Of a DNA stretch of 33,604 nt, positions 22,522-30,683 are shown in pieces. Made by a program: the position numbers and the translations under genes. The stretch covers positions 1-33,604 of the forward strand of contig JBDIAR010000009.1 of assembly GCA_039812545.1 (NCBI GenBank), given 5' to 3'. The DNA is from JBDIAR01 sp039812545. GTDB lineage: Bacteria; Actinomycetota; Actinomycetes; Actinomycetales; Dermatophilaceae. The notes below the pieces were generated by a model that ran no database searches, was not told the origin of the DNA, and saw nothing but the letters and a program-made list of their open reading frames with translations. Every line of letters starts with the position of its first letter. Position 1 is the first letter of the stretch.

Positions 22522-22552
22522 TGCGGCGGGGCTCCGACCGGGCCCCGCCGCA
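22522..22552. terminator. Strong bidirectional hairpin between PFK and the TrxR-like gene
   Basis: TGCGGCGGGGC (22522-22532) and GCCCCGCCGCA (22542-22552) form a perfect 11 bp stem with a 9-base loop in the 88-base gap between two converging stop codons. Confidence 0.8.
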
Positions 22553-22586
22553 GCGGAACCGACGACCCCTCCTCAGGTTGGCGTCT

Positions 22587-24272
22587 CTACCTCAGGTACT
22601 CGTGCACCAACGGCACCACTCCGGCCCCTTCGCCGGCGGACGACGCCACGCGCTTCATCGATCCACTGCGGACATCACCGACCGCGAACAGGCCCGGCAC
22701 GCTCGTGGCATACGCCTCGGGCGGCCGGCCGTCCTCCCACAACTCCTTGGGGACGTCCCGCCCGGTGCGGACGAACCCCTGCCCGTCGAGGGCCACCTCC
22801 TCGCCGAGCCAGCCGACGCACGGTTTGACGCCGAGGAGCAGCAGCAGCGTCCCGGCGGCGACGTCGCAACGCTCACCGGTCCGCACGTCCCGCAGGGTCA
22901 GCCCCTCCAGGTGGTCCACCCCGCGGGCGTCGACGACCTCGGTGTAGGCCAGCACGCCGACTCGCGGGTTGTCCTCGATCTCACGGATGAGATAGTCCGA
23001 CATCGTCGCGGTCAGGTCGGCCCGGCGGATCACCAGCGTCACCCGCCGGGCGAACCGAGCCAGATGGACGGCGGCCTGCCCCGCCGAGTTGCCGCCCCCG
23101 ACGACGTACACGTCCCGCCCGGTCGTGTCCCGGGCGATGCTCATCGCCGCGCCGTAATGGACCCCGCGACCCACGAGCGCCTCGACGGACTCCACGCCGA
23201 GACGCCGGTATGCCGATCCGGTCGCGATGGTCACAGTCCGCGCCCGGATCGGCGCACTCCCGGCCAGTCGCAGCTCGAACGGCTCCCCCGCCCGCGTCGG
23301 CACGGCCAACGACTCCGCCGGGAATCCGACGAAGAAGCGCGCCCCGAACCGGATCGCCTGGGTCCGGCCGCGCTGCGCCAGCCGCATCCCCGAGATCCCG
23401 CGCGGGAAGCCGAGGTAGTTCCGGATCATCGAACTCGTCCCGGCCTGCCCGCCGATCGCCTCGGCCTCGACGACGACCGTCGTCAGGCCCTCCGAGGCCC
23501 CGTACACCGCCGCGGCCAGCCCGGCCGGCCCCGCTCCCACGACGAGCAGGTCGGCGACGAAGTCATCGGGTAGATCGTCCGGCGATCCCCAGAGCAGCCG
23601 GCCCACCTGCGCCAGCGTGGGTTGCACCAGGTAGCTGCCGTCCGGCAGAGCGACGAGGGGGTATGCCGGTTCGTGCGGGCATTGCCGTATGAGCGCCGCG
23701 CCCTCGGCGCTGGTCGCGTGATGGCGGCGGAACGGCAGACCCATCCGCTGGCAGAAGTCGACGAGCGTCGCGAGTTCGGGGGAATGGGCGTCGCCGACGA
23801 TCCGGATGCCCTCGACGACGGGCGGCGCCGACGTCCACGCCCAGTCCGAGAGCACGTCGGTGATCGCCGCGTGGAATTCCTCGTCGCGTTCCCCACGCGG
23901 GGTCCACAGGTAGGTGTCGACGCGGCCGGTCGCACCGGCCGCGCGCACGCGTTCGCCGGTCTCGGAGTTCGGGTGGGTACCGGACTCCAGCATGACGATC
24001 CGGCGGGTCGTGGGACTGAGGGCGTGCACGGCCGTGCACACGTCGATCCCGGAGGTCCCGCCGACGTCCGGCGCCACGGCGAGTAGCGCCAGCGCCCTGC
24101 CCTCGCTGACGACTCCGGTCACCACGCTCAGCGCCTCCGCGAAGGTGACGGCGGAGCGCAGGTCGTAATCCCGGCCGTACCGGGAGGACAGTTCCTCGAC
24201 GAGCACGTCGCGATGCGCGTCCGGCGCGACCACGAGGATGACCGGTCTGCCGACGAACTCGAGCTCGATCAC
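22587..24272 (-). CDS. Fused REC-like / glutaredoxin-like / thioredoxin-reductase-like flavoprotein
   Basis: A 561-residue protein. Residues about 8-140 resemble a receiver domain (VILVVAPDAHRDVLVEEL at the start, ALLAVAPDVGGTSG in the middle), but the phosphoacceptor cannot be assigned with confidence. Residues about 150-225 look glutaredoxin-like (GIRIVGDAHSPELATLVDFC, PLVALPDGSYL). The rest is a TrxR fold with FAD loop VVGAGPAGLAAAVYG, NADPH loop VVGGGNSAGQAAVHLARFA and FAD end motif GLFAVGDVRSGSMKRVASS. Where TrxR has the redox CxxC, this protein has VHYGAAMSIARD, so there is no disulfide centre. Known relatives are annotated as fused response regulator / thioredoxin reductase. The electron acceptor is unknown. 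It converges with pfk, and a hairpin at 24297 separates it from the lipoprotein gene. Confidence 0.82.
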   Translation of the reverse strand: MIELEFVGRPVILVVAPDAHRDVLVEELSSRYGRDYDLRSAVTFAEALSVVTGVVSEGRALALLAVAPDVGGTSGIDVCTAVHALSPTTRRIVMLESGTHPNSETGERVRAAGATGRVDTYLWTPRGERDEEFHAAITDVLSDWAWTSAPPVVEGIRIVGDAHSPELATLVDFCQRMGLPFRRHHATSAEGAALIRQCPHEPAYPLVALPDGSYLVQPTLAQVGRLLWGSPDDLPDDFVADLLVVGAGPAGLAAAVYGASEGLTTVVVEAEAIGGQAGTSSMIRNYLGFPRGISGMRLAQRGRTQAIRFGARFFVGFPAESLAVPTRAGEPFELRLAGSAPIRARTVTIATGSAYRRLGVESVEALVGRGVHYGAAMSIARDTTGRDVYVVGGGNSAGQAAVHLARFARRVTLVIRRADLTATMSDYLIREIEDNPRVGVLAYTEVVDARGVDHLEGLTLRDVRTGERCDVAAGTLLLLLGVKPCVGWLGEEVALDGQGFVRTGRDVPKELWEDGRPPEAYATSVPGLFAVGDVRSGSMKRVASSAGEGAGVVPLVHEYLR

Positions 24273-24296
24273 GGGGCAACCCTAGTCCCGGTCACG

Positions 24297-24312
24297 CGCC
24301 CCTCCCGGGGCG
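24297..24312 (-). terminator. Hairpin between the LppX-like lipoprotein and the TrxR-like gene
   Basis: CGCCCC (24297-24302) and GGGGCG (24307-24312) pair around TCCC, 38 bases past the lipoprotein stop (24350) in the leftward direction. A further GGGGCGCCCC palindrome follows near 24326. No motif copies occur here. Confidence 0.5.
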
Positions 24313-24349
24313 GCGGGTGCCCGATGGGGCGCCCCCGGCCTGACGGCTC

Positions 24350-25252
24350 TCAGCGCTTGGTCGTCGTCGGTGCGGTCGTGGGCGTGCCGGGGATCACCGG
24401 GGCCGGCGTCGGTGTCACGGTCGCGGTCGGCATGGTGATGATCTCGGCGGGTTTGGGGGCGGTGAACAACGGCACCGCGTTCCACTGGGTGAAGGCCAGG
24501 TCCGAGGCATTCCCGCCGGTGCCCTGCACCCGCTGCACGAGGAAGCTCCCGTCGGCCGCGATCAGCGCACTGCCCGGATCGTCCCCGCTGCTCGTCAGCC
24601 GATAGCACGTGCCGGAGGCGCAGGACACCTTCTCCACCCCGGCGTCGAAGCGATTGATGGTCCCCATCAGCGAGATCACCGTGGACAGGTTGACCTCGGC
24701 GAAGGACGTGGTCAGCACCGGCGGCGCGACGATCCACTTGCCGGCCACGGTCGCCGGGTTCTTGGCCCCGAGATAGGACGCGGCCTTCTGGTCGACCTTG
24801 AGGTAGGACCGGCCGCCGACGGTCAGCAGTTCCATGACGCCCTTGCTCGGGAAGGTCATCGTCACATCGAGATTGGTGCCGTCGACCCGGCCGGCGATGT
24901 CCACGGCGACTTGTTCGTTGCCGCCGGGGACGGTACCGGTGACCCGGAAGCTGGTCGCGGACTTCGCGGCGTCGACGGCCTTGGTAAACACCTGCAGTGC
25001 ACTCAGGTCCGCCCCGTCGACCGAGGTGGTGGGCGTCCCGGGGGTGCCGGAGGCGCCGGCGTCGCCGGTCGGGCCGGCGGTGTCGGTGGTGGACGTCGTC
25101 GAGTCGCCCGGGCCGGGCGTGGCAAGGGGCGCCGTCGATGACGACGCCGGGCTCGACGGTGCCTGCTCGGCCCGGTTTTCGACGCAGCCACCCAGGGCAA
25201 GAGCGGCAACGGCCAGCAGCCCCACCGAGGGCGCTGCACGTCGGCGTGTCAC
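24350..25252 (-). CDS. LppX/LprAFG-like lipoprotein
   Basis: A 300-residue protein. The lipobox ALGGCVEN (Cys near 23) follows a basic and hydrophobic signal. A Ser/Thr/Pro/Gly-rich linker (about 30-85) leads to a domain with KAVDAAKSATSFRVTGTV, VDIAGRVDGTNLDVTM, GRSYLKV and GKWIVAPPVL, the pattern of the LppX/LprG fold that binds or carries lipids at the outer face of the membrane. Cysteines in VSCASGTCYRL may form a disulfide. The C-terminus is a Thr/Pro-rich tail. The start is GTG at 25252. It is divergent from the thiolase gene. No GTATGCC motif falls in it. Confidence 0.75.
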   Translation of the reverse strand: MTRRRAAPSVGLLAVAALALGGCVENRAEQAPSSPASSSTAPLATPGPGDSTTSTTDTAGPTGDAGASGTPGTPTTSVDGADLSALQVFTKAVDAAKSATSFRVTGTVPGGNEQVAVDIAGRVDGTNLDVTMTFPSKGVMELLTVGGRSYLKVDQKAASYLGAKNPATVAGKWIVAPPVLTTSFAEVNLSTVISLMGTINRFDAGVEKVSCASGTCYRLTSSGDDPGSALIAADGSFLVQRVQGTGGNASDLAFTQWNAVPLFTAPKPAEIITMPTATVTPTPAPVIPGTPTTAPTTTKR

Positions 25253-25376
25253 GAGAACGAAACCCCCGGATCGAACGAACGGAACGGCTCCACGTTAACC
25301 GGCCCACCTGGGAGGACCCAATTCGGCGGTGCGAGTTCGGTCACAAGGCCCCACCAGGGCCCGGGGGTGTCGCCGT

Positions 25377-25398
25377 ACCATCGGAAGACCATCGGAAG
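25377..25398. repeat. Two head-to-tail copies of an 11-base sequence upstream of the thiolase gene
   Basis: ACCATCGGAAG occurs at 25377-25387 and again at 25388-25398 without a gap, in the 295-base region between the divergent lipoprotein and thiolase genes. The spacing of 11 bases puts both copies on the same helix face, as for a regulator. The rest of the region also has a GTATGCC motif (25441) and a repeated GTCACCCG near 25510-25528; no clear promoter was found. Confidence 0.55.
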
Positions 25399-25547
25399 AT
25401 CCGGGCCCTGGCCGGTGTGCGCCGTCGTGCGTGTGTTCTGGTATGCCGTCGCCCGGGTGGCAGCGGGCGTTGCGTCCTCCTGCCGCGGTACCAACCCCGC
25501 TCGTCTCTTGTCACCCGTTCGTCACCCGTCTGCTCTGGAGGACTTCG

Positions 25548-26771
25548 ATGGCCGAAGCCGTGATCGTCAGCACCGCCCGCTCCCCCATCGGACGGGCCTT
25601 CAAGGGCTCGCTGAAGGACGTTCGCCCCGACGACCTGAGCGTCGCGGTGATCCAGGCCGCGCTCGACAAGGTGCCCGGGCTCGACCCGGCCCTGGTCGAG
25701 GACCTCTACCTCGGCTGCGCCGAGCCGTCGGACTTCCACGGCTCCAACATGGCCCGCGTCGTGGCCGTCCTCGGCGGCTGGGACGGACTCCCGGGTGCCA
25801 CCGTCAACCGGTTCTGCGCCTCGAGCACCCAGACGATGCGGATGGCCTTCCACGCGATCAAGGCCGGCGAGGGCGACGTCTTCGTGGCCGCCGGCGTCGA
25901 GTGCGTGTCGCACTACGTGAACTTCCAGGGCGCCGGGGGCTCGGCCGAGGAGCACATGAACCCCAAGTTCGCGGCTTCGCGGGCCCGCTCCGAGAAGATC
26001 ATCGCCGAGAACCTCACCTGGACCGACCCGCGCGAAGAGGGCCTCCTGCCCGATGTGTACCTCTCGATGGGCCAGACCGCAGAGAACGTCGCGACGATGC
26101 TCGGCATCAGCCGACAGCGTCAGGACGAGTGGGGCGTCACCTCGCAGAACCGGTGCGAGGAAGCCATCAAGGCCGGCTTCTTCGAGCGCGAGATCGTCCC
26201 GATCACCACTCCGGACGGCACGGTCGTCACCAAGGACGACGGGCCGCGTGCCGGAGTCACCCTGGAGAGCATCTCCGGACTGAAGACCCCGTTCCGGGAG
26301 AACGGCACCGTCACCCCCGGCAACTGCTGCCCGCTCAACGACGGCGCTGCCGCGGTCATCGTCATGAGCGACACCAAGGCCAAGGAGCTCGGCCTGACTC
26401 CGCTGGCCCGGATCGTGTCCACCGGGGTCAGCGCGATCTCCCCCGAGATCATGGGTCTCGGCCCGATCGAGGCGTGCCGGCAGGCTCTCGCGCGGGCCGG
26501 CATGACGATCGCGGACATGGACCTCTACGAGATCAATGAGGCGTTCGCCTCCCAGGTGCTCGGTTCGGCCGATGCCCTCGGGATGGACTTCGACAAGCTC
26601 AACGTCCACGGTGGCGCGATCGCGCTCGGCCACCCGTTCGGCGCCACCGGCGCCCGGATCGCCGGAACTCTGCTCAACGGCCTGAAGACCCGCGACAAGA
26701 CCTTCGGCCTGGAATCGATGTGCATCGGCGGCGGCCAGGGCATGGCGATCATCTTCGAGCGCCTCTCGTAA
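25548..26771 (+). CDS. fadA: Acetyl-CoA acyltransferase (thiolase, FadA-like)
   Basis: A 407-residue thiolase. The acyl-accepting Cys 90 lies in VNRFCASSTQTMRM, the catalytic His in GGAIALGHPFGATGARI, and the second Cys in ESMCIGGGQGMAI. Thiolases cleave 3-ketoacyl-CoA with CoA in beta-oxidation, or run in reverse; residues such as MGLGPIEACRQALARAG are typical of actinobacterial FadA proteins. The ATG at 25548 follows TGGAGGA. The gene stands alone between convergent and divergent neighbours, without a fadB partner. The coding sequence is free of the dispersed GTATGCC motif over its full length, in contrast to most neighbours. Confidence 0.93.
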   Translation: MAEAVIVSTARSPIGRAFKGSLKDVRPDDLSVAVIQAALDKVPGLDPALVEDLYLGCAEPSDFHGSNMARVVAVLGGWDGLPGATVNRFCASSTQTMRMAFHAIKAGEGDVFVAAGVECVSHYVNFQGAGGSAEEHMNPKFAASRARSEKIIAENLTWTDPREEGLLPDVYLSMGQTAENVATMLGISRQRQDEWGVTSQNRCEEAIKAGFFEREIVPITTPDGTVVTKDDGPRAGVTLESISGLKTPFRENGTVTPGNCCPLNDGAAAVIVMSDTKAKELGLTPLARIVSTGVSAISPEIMGLGPIEACRQALARAGMTIADMDLYEINEAFASQVLGSADALGMDFDKLNVHGGAIALGHPFGATGARIAGTLLNGLKTRDKTFGLESMCIGGGQGMAIIFERLS

Positions 26772-26784
26772 CGTCCCTCGCGCC

Positions 26785-26799
26785 CCGGGTCCTACCCGG
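26785..26799. terminator. Short hairpin between convergent thiolase and 104-residue genes
   Basis: CCGGGT (26785-26790) and ACCCGG (26794-26799) pair around CCT. The left-running gene's stop (26792-26794) lies inside it. It is compact but has no T run. Confidence 0.5.
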
Positions 26800-27106
26800 A
26801 CAGCGAACGACGGAGGGCTACCAGCTCATCGAGCAGGTAGCCCTCCGTCGCGTTCCGCTGGTCGGCTTTCTCCACCCCGTATGCCAGCAGGTCGTATGCC
26901 AGCACGCTCAGCTGGTCGATGATGACCGCGGGCCCGAGTTGTGGAACCCGCCTCCCGACCCCGGCGCGGTCGGCGAGATCGTTCGCCACGGCATACAGGC
27001 GCGGCAGGTGAGCCTCGGCGAGCGCCAGGGGCAGGCTGGTCCAGCGCTCGCCCAGTCGGCGTAGTTCGTCCCGGAGCGCCGGCGGTACCGGATGGCCGGC
27101 GGTCAC
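26792..27106 (-). CDS. Conserved-looking 104-residue protein of unknown function
   Basis: A 104-residue, probably helical, soluble protein: no signal or membrane span. It has several Leu/Ala-rich helices (PPALRDELRRLGERWTSLPL, LYAVANDLADRAG) and QLSVLAYDLLAYGVEKAD. No family is recognised. Two direct copies of the GTATGCC motif, 15 bases apart (26879, 26894), encode the repeated Leu-Ala-Tyr, and a third copy lies at 26990. It begins with GTG at 27106, 24 bases after the Bax-inhibitor-like gene on the same strand, so the two are likely cotranscribed. Codon use looks like its neighbours, supporting a real gene. Confidence 0.65.
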   Translation of the reverse strand: MTAGHPVPPALRDELRRLGERWTSLPLALAEAHLPRLYAVANDLADRAGVGRRVPQLGPAVIIDQLSVLAYDLLAYGVEKADQRNATEGYLLDELVALRRSLSG

Positions 27107-27130
27107 GGGGCGGATTCGATCGGTCGCGGA

Positions 27131-28036
27131 TCAGTCGCGGGCGCGGGCCAGCAGACGCACGATCTCGACGTACAGCCAGACCAGCGAGACGATCAGCCCG
27201 TGGGCGAGCAGCCACGCGAAGCGGCGCGGCGCCCCCATCGAGATGGCCTGATCGACCGAGTCGAAGTCGACCGCCAACGAGTAGGCTGCCAGCCCGACGC
27301 CGAGGATCGAGATCCCCAGGCCCAGGGCCGTACTGCCGCCGAAGCCCCAGCCCTGGGTCCAGCCGGCCATCAGGAAGACGAGCTGGACGAGGCTGAACAG
27401 CGCGTAGCCCATCACGGCGAGGGCGAAGAAGCGACGGCTCTTCGAGGTGACCTTGATGATGCCGGCGCGGTACCCGGCGAACATGCCGGCGAAGGTGCAC
27501 ACGGTCGCGACCACAGCGGTGGCGACGATGCCGCTGTACCTGGGAATGGAGTTGATGAACTCGCTGAAGGCGCCGAGGAAGAGACCCTCCAGGGCGGCAT
27601 ACCCGACGATCAGCGGGACGCTGACCGTCTTCTTAAAGGCGATGACGAAGCCGAGGACCAGCCCGCCGAACATGCCGACCATCCACATCGGCAGAGTCAG
27701 CCGCGGGTTGCCGGCGGCCGCGAACCAGGCGACCGCGCCGGCGACCAGCAGGATCCCGAAGAGGGTCAGCGTCTTCATGACCACGTCGTCGAGGGTGAGG
27801 CGATCGGTCTCGACCGGACCCGCGGACGGCCCTCGGTAAAGGTCCTCGAGGTGGTCCTGCACGGCTCCGCCGGTGGCGGTCCCGGTGGCCGCGCCCGCGG
27901 CCGTCGCGCTCTGGGGATTCACCGGCGTCGGCGGGCCGTACTGTTCGTACCGCTGGCCGGTGGGGCCGCCGAACCCGGCGTACCCCTTCTGGAGGTCCTT
28001 GTTGATCCGTCCGAGGACGGGATTGTTACCCGGCAT
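27131..28036 (-). CDS. Bax inhibitor-1/YccA family membrane protein
   Basis: A 301-residue membrane protein. The first 80 residues are Gly/Pro/Tyr/Gln-rich and likely disordered (PGNNPVLGRINKDLQKGYAG). Seven hydrophobic segments follow, with GYAALEGLFLGAFSEFIN, which matches the BI-1 core motif, and FDSVDQAISMGAPRRFAW near the end, which holds the conserved Asp pair region of the family. Bacterial BI-1 proteins include pH-sensitive calcium-leak channels and proteins that interact with FtsH; no specific role can be given. AGGAAGG precedes the ATG at 28036 at normal spacing. One motif copy lies in it (27596). Confidence 0.88.
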   Translation of the reverse strand: MPGNNPVLGRINKDLQKGYAGFGGPTGQRYEQYGPPTPVNPQSATAAGAATGTATGGAVQDHLEDLYRGPSAGPVETDRLTLDDVVMKTLTLFGILLVAGAVAWFAAAGNPRLTLPMWMVGMFGGLVLGFVIAFKKTVSVPLIVGYAALEGLFLGAFSEFINSIPRYSGIVATAVVATVCTFAGMFAGYRAGIIKVTSKSRRFFALAVMGYALFSLVQLVFLMAGWTQGWGFGGSTALGLGISILGVGLAAYSLAVDFDSVDQAISMGAPRRFAWLLAHGLIVSLVWLYVEIVRLLARARD

Positions 28037-28221
28037 GAGTGCGCCTTCCTGTCGGCTCCCGCCCCGTCACTTGGGATTCTTCGCCAGAAAGTGGGAGCGC
28101 TTCATCACCAGATTAGGCGAACGAGCACGCCGCAGAGTTCCCCGGCGCCCATCCGGCCTGGTCCTGCGGACGCCTCGAAACCTGGTTCGTCCGCAAGTCG
28201 CCGCAGCGGGGCTGTGCGTGC

Positions 28222-28227
28222 CATACT
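28222..28227 (+). promoter_or_regulatory. Possible -10 element for the wall-anchored protein gene
   Basis: CATACT lies 64 bases before the ATG at 28291 in the 254-base divergent region. It is a plausible -10 but no matching -35 is evident. The rest of the region shows a CCCCGGGG palindrome near 28242 and no riboswitch that I recognise. Confidence 0.25.
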
Positions 28228-28290
28228 CGTAAGCGTCGCTCCCCGGGGGAAGGGGACGGCACTTCTTTGACACCAGGGGGTTCTACCCAA

Positions 28291-28824
28291 ATGCGTAAGT
28301 TTGCTGCTGCATCGATTCTGACGGGCTCGATCCTGGTCGCGGCGGCGGGGGCGGCCTTGGCCGATCAATACAGCTACCCGGCGCCCACGCCGAGTGGTTC
28401 GACGACCACCCACCCCAGCACGCCGCCGTCCAGCACCACCACCTCGAGCACCACCAAGCCGGGGACGCCGACCTCCGAGTCCGCCACCACTCCGGGTTCC
28501 AGCACCACGACCTCGAGCACCACCAAGCCGGGGACGCCGACCTCGGAGTCGGCCACGACCCCGGGTTCCAGCACGACGACGTCCAGCTCGACGAAGCCGG
28601 GGACTCCCACGTCCGAGTCCGCGACCACGCCGGGCACGCCTACGTCGCCGGGTACCACGCCCGCCACTCAGCCGGCGACGACGCCGGGGCACTCGCCGAG
28701 CACGGCGCCCGCGTCCATGCCGGTCACCGGGTCCGACTCCACGGGCTTGGCGCTGGCCGGCGGTGGCCTCGTGCTCGCCGGTGGCGCACTGGTCCTGGCC
28801 AAGCGTCGCCTCGCGCGCGACTGA
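28291..28824 (+). CDS. Thr/Ser/Pro-rich wall-anchored protein with three 23-residue repeats
   Basis: A 177-residue secreted protein. A signal peptide (MRKFAAASILTGSILVAAAG, cleavage near ALA-DQY) leads to a Thr/Ser/Pro-rich stalk. The stalk has three near-identical 23-residue units with the core KPGTPTSESATTPG, encoded by 69-base repeats. The C-terminus is a sortase signal: MPVTG, a hydrophobic span (LALAGGGLVLAGGALVLA) and the positive tail KRRLARD. MPVTG is a variant of LPXTG, so linkage to peptidoglycan by a class E or similar sortase is likely; no sortase gene is present. Function is unknown; a stalk or surface-display role fits. The ATG at 28291 has AGGGGG upstream. Confidence 0.8.
   Translation: MRKFAAASILTGSILVAAAGAALADQYSYPAPTPSGSTTTHPSTPPSSTTTSSTTKPGTPTSESATTPGSSTTTSSTTKPGTPTSESATTPGSSTTTSSSTKPGTPTSESATTPGTPTSPGTTPATQPATTPGHSPSTAPASMPVTGSDSTGLALAGGGLVLAGGALVLAKRRLARD
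28432..28638 (+). repeat. Three tandem 69-base repeats in the wall-anchored protein gene
   Basis: Units start at 28432, 28501 and 28570. The first two are nearly identical, the third differs more at silent positions and in one Thr-to-Ser change. The period is a multiple of three, so unit number can vary without breaking the frame. Confidence 0.85.
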
Positions 28825-28857
28825 TCGCCGTAACCGACCGGTCGCCGACGATTCTCC

Positions 28858-30657
28858 GTGGCCGATCCGAAGCCTGCTCCGAGGGCTTCGGATCGTCCCC
28901 GTCGTCGTATTCGCCGTATCGTCTTGGGCTTCGTGGCCACCCTCGTGCTGGCCGTCGCCGCCCTGACGATCGTCTTCGCCCTGCAAGCCAAGTCGGTCCG
29001 GGACAACCTCGAGGTGGCCCGCTCGCGATTGCGTGCCGTCGAGGTCGCCGTGCGGTCCGGCCAATTGGAGCGCGTGCGATCCGACCTTGACGTCGCCCGA
29101 AACGCCACCGCGTCCGCGGCCTCGACCGTCGGTGGACCACTGTGGAACGCGGCGGGGGCTCTGCCCGTCCTCGGCCACGACGCGAACGCCGTTCGGACGG
29201 TCACCGTCGTGGTCGACTCCCTCACGTCACGGACCCTGCCGCCGCTGGTCGATGCGGCCGACGCTCTTCGCCCCGAAGCCCTGGCACCCCGAGACGGCCG
29301 CATCCCCCTCGGCCCGATCACCGCGATCGCGGGCAGCTTGGCCCAGGCCCGCGTCGACGTCGACCGGGCGGGCGACGACCTGGCGGGGATCGCGACCGAG
29401 GAACTCCTCAAGCCCGTTGCCGACGCGGTCACCGAGGTGCGCAGTCTGCTCGTCCGGGTCACCGGCACGGTCCACACCGCCGACGTCGCGGCTCGGCTGG
29501 CCCCCGCGATGCTGGGCGCGAACGGGCCGCGCACCTATCTGCTGCTGATCCAGAACAATGCCGAGGTACGCGCGGCCGGCGGAATCCCTGGTGCGGTTGC
29601 CGTCCTGCGCTTCACCGACGGCAAGATCGAGTTGATCGATCAGGCCAGCGCCATCGACGTCCACTCCTTCCCGACCCCGGTCCTTCCGCTCGGCGTGGCC
29701 GGGCAGATCCACTCCGATCGCCTTGGCCGCTACCTGCAGAACGTCACCTTCACCCCCGACTTCCCCACAACCGGCCGGCTCGCGCAGGAGATGTGGCGCC
29801 GGCATACGGCGGCGTCGGGACGCGAGCTTCGCGTCGACGGCGTTGTGTCCGTCGATCCCGTCGCCCTGTCGTACCTGTTGACAGCGCTGGGCCCGGTCGA
29901 CGTGAGCGCGGCCGGCGTCTCCGTGCGGCTGACCTCGGACGACGCCGTCCCGTTCCTGCTGTCCCGCGTCTACGCCTCGGTGCCCTCACCGAAGGCCCAG
30001 GACGCCCTGTTTGCCCGCGTCGGCGCTGGGGTGTTCGCCCAGCTCACCAGCGGCGTGAAGAAGCCGAAGGAACTGCTCGGCCAGCTCTCCCGAGCCGCCG
30101 AGGAGCGGCGGATCCTGCTCTGGTCGGCTCACCCGGACGAGCAGTCGGTCATCGCCGGCCTTCCGATAGCCGGGATGCTGCCGCAGGGCGCCACCGCCGG
30201 ACGGAGCTTCGGGGTCTACTTCAACGACGGCACCGGCGCGAAGATGTCCTACTACCTACGGCCCTCGATCAACGTCGTCGGGTCCTGCTCGGCCGCCCCG
30301 ACGACGGTCACCGTCACGTTGGCCTCAGTCGCACCCCGCGACGCCGCCACCACCCTGCCCCGCTACGTCACCGGCGGCGGAGCCTACGGAGTCCCGGCCG
30401 GGGACACGGCGACGGTCGTTCTGGTCTACGGCCCGCCCGGCTCGACGATCACCGCATTGACGGTGGACGGTAGGCCCGCAAACTACGCGCTGAACACCGA
30501 ATTCGGTCGACCCGTAGCCGCCGTCGGGGTGCGCACGCATCCCAGCGACCAGACCCGCATCAAGGTTGCGCTGACCGGGGTGGCCGGGTCCGCTCCGTTC
30601 TCCGTCGACCACACCCCGATGGTCGCTCCGGTTCCGGTGACCGTGCCGGCCTGCTGA
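28858..30657 (+). CDS. DUF4012 family membrane-anchored protein
   Basis: A 599-residue protein. A basic Arg-rich N-terminus (DRPRRRIRRIVLG) precedes one membrane span (about 22-45); the remainder is extracytoplasmic. A coiled region (about 45-90) is followed by PRTYLLLIQNNAEVRAAGG, the hallmark of DUF4012, then a domain with GVVSVDPVALSYLLTALGPV and a beta-rich C-terminal part with cysteines at NVVGSCSAAP and the terminus. Members occur beside polysaccharide and cell-wall genes in actinobacteria, but their activity is unknown. The start is GTG at 28858, 33 bases after the wall-anchored gene on the same strand, with no clear ribosome-binding site. The two may form an operon. Confidence 0.85.
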   Translation: MADPKPAPRASDRPRRRIRRIVLGFVATLVLAVAALTIVFALQAKSVRDNLEVARSRLRAVEVAVRSGQLERVRSDLDVARNATASAASTVGGPLWNAAGALPVLGHDANAVRTVTVVVDSLTSRTLPPLVDAADALRPEALAPRDGRIPLGPITAIAGSLAQARVDVDRAGDDLAGIATEELLKPVADAVTEVRSLLVRVTGTVHTADVAARLAPAMLGANGPRTYLLLIQNNAEVRAAGGIPGAVAVLRFTDGKIELIDQASAIDVHSFPTPVLPLGVAGQIHSDRLGRYLQNVTFTPDFPTTGRLAQEMWRRHTAASGRELRVDGVVSVDPVALSYLLTALGPVDVSAAGVSVRLTSDDAVPFLLSRVYASVPSPKAQDALFARVGAGVFAQLTSGVKKPKELLGQLSRAAEERRILLWSAHPDEQSVIAGLPIAGMLPQGATAGRSFGVYFNDGTGAKMSYYLRPSINVVGSCSAAPTTVTVTLASVAPRDAATTLPRYVTGGGAYGVPAGDTATVVLVYGPPGSTITALTVDGRPANYALNTEFGRPVAAVGVRTHPSDQTRIKVALTGVAGSAPFSVDHTPMVAPVPVTVPAC

Positions 30658-30683
30658 CCGCTCGGCCACGGCGCCCCGGCAAG

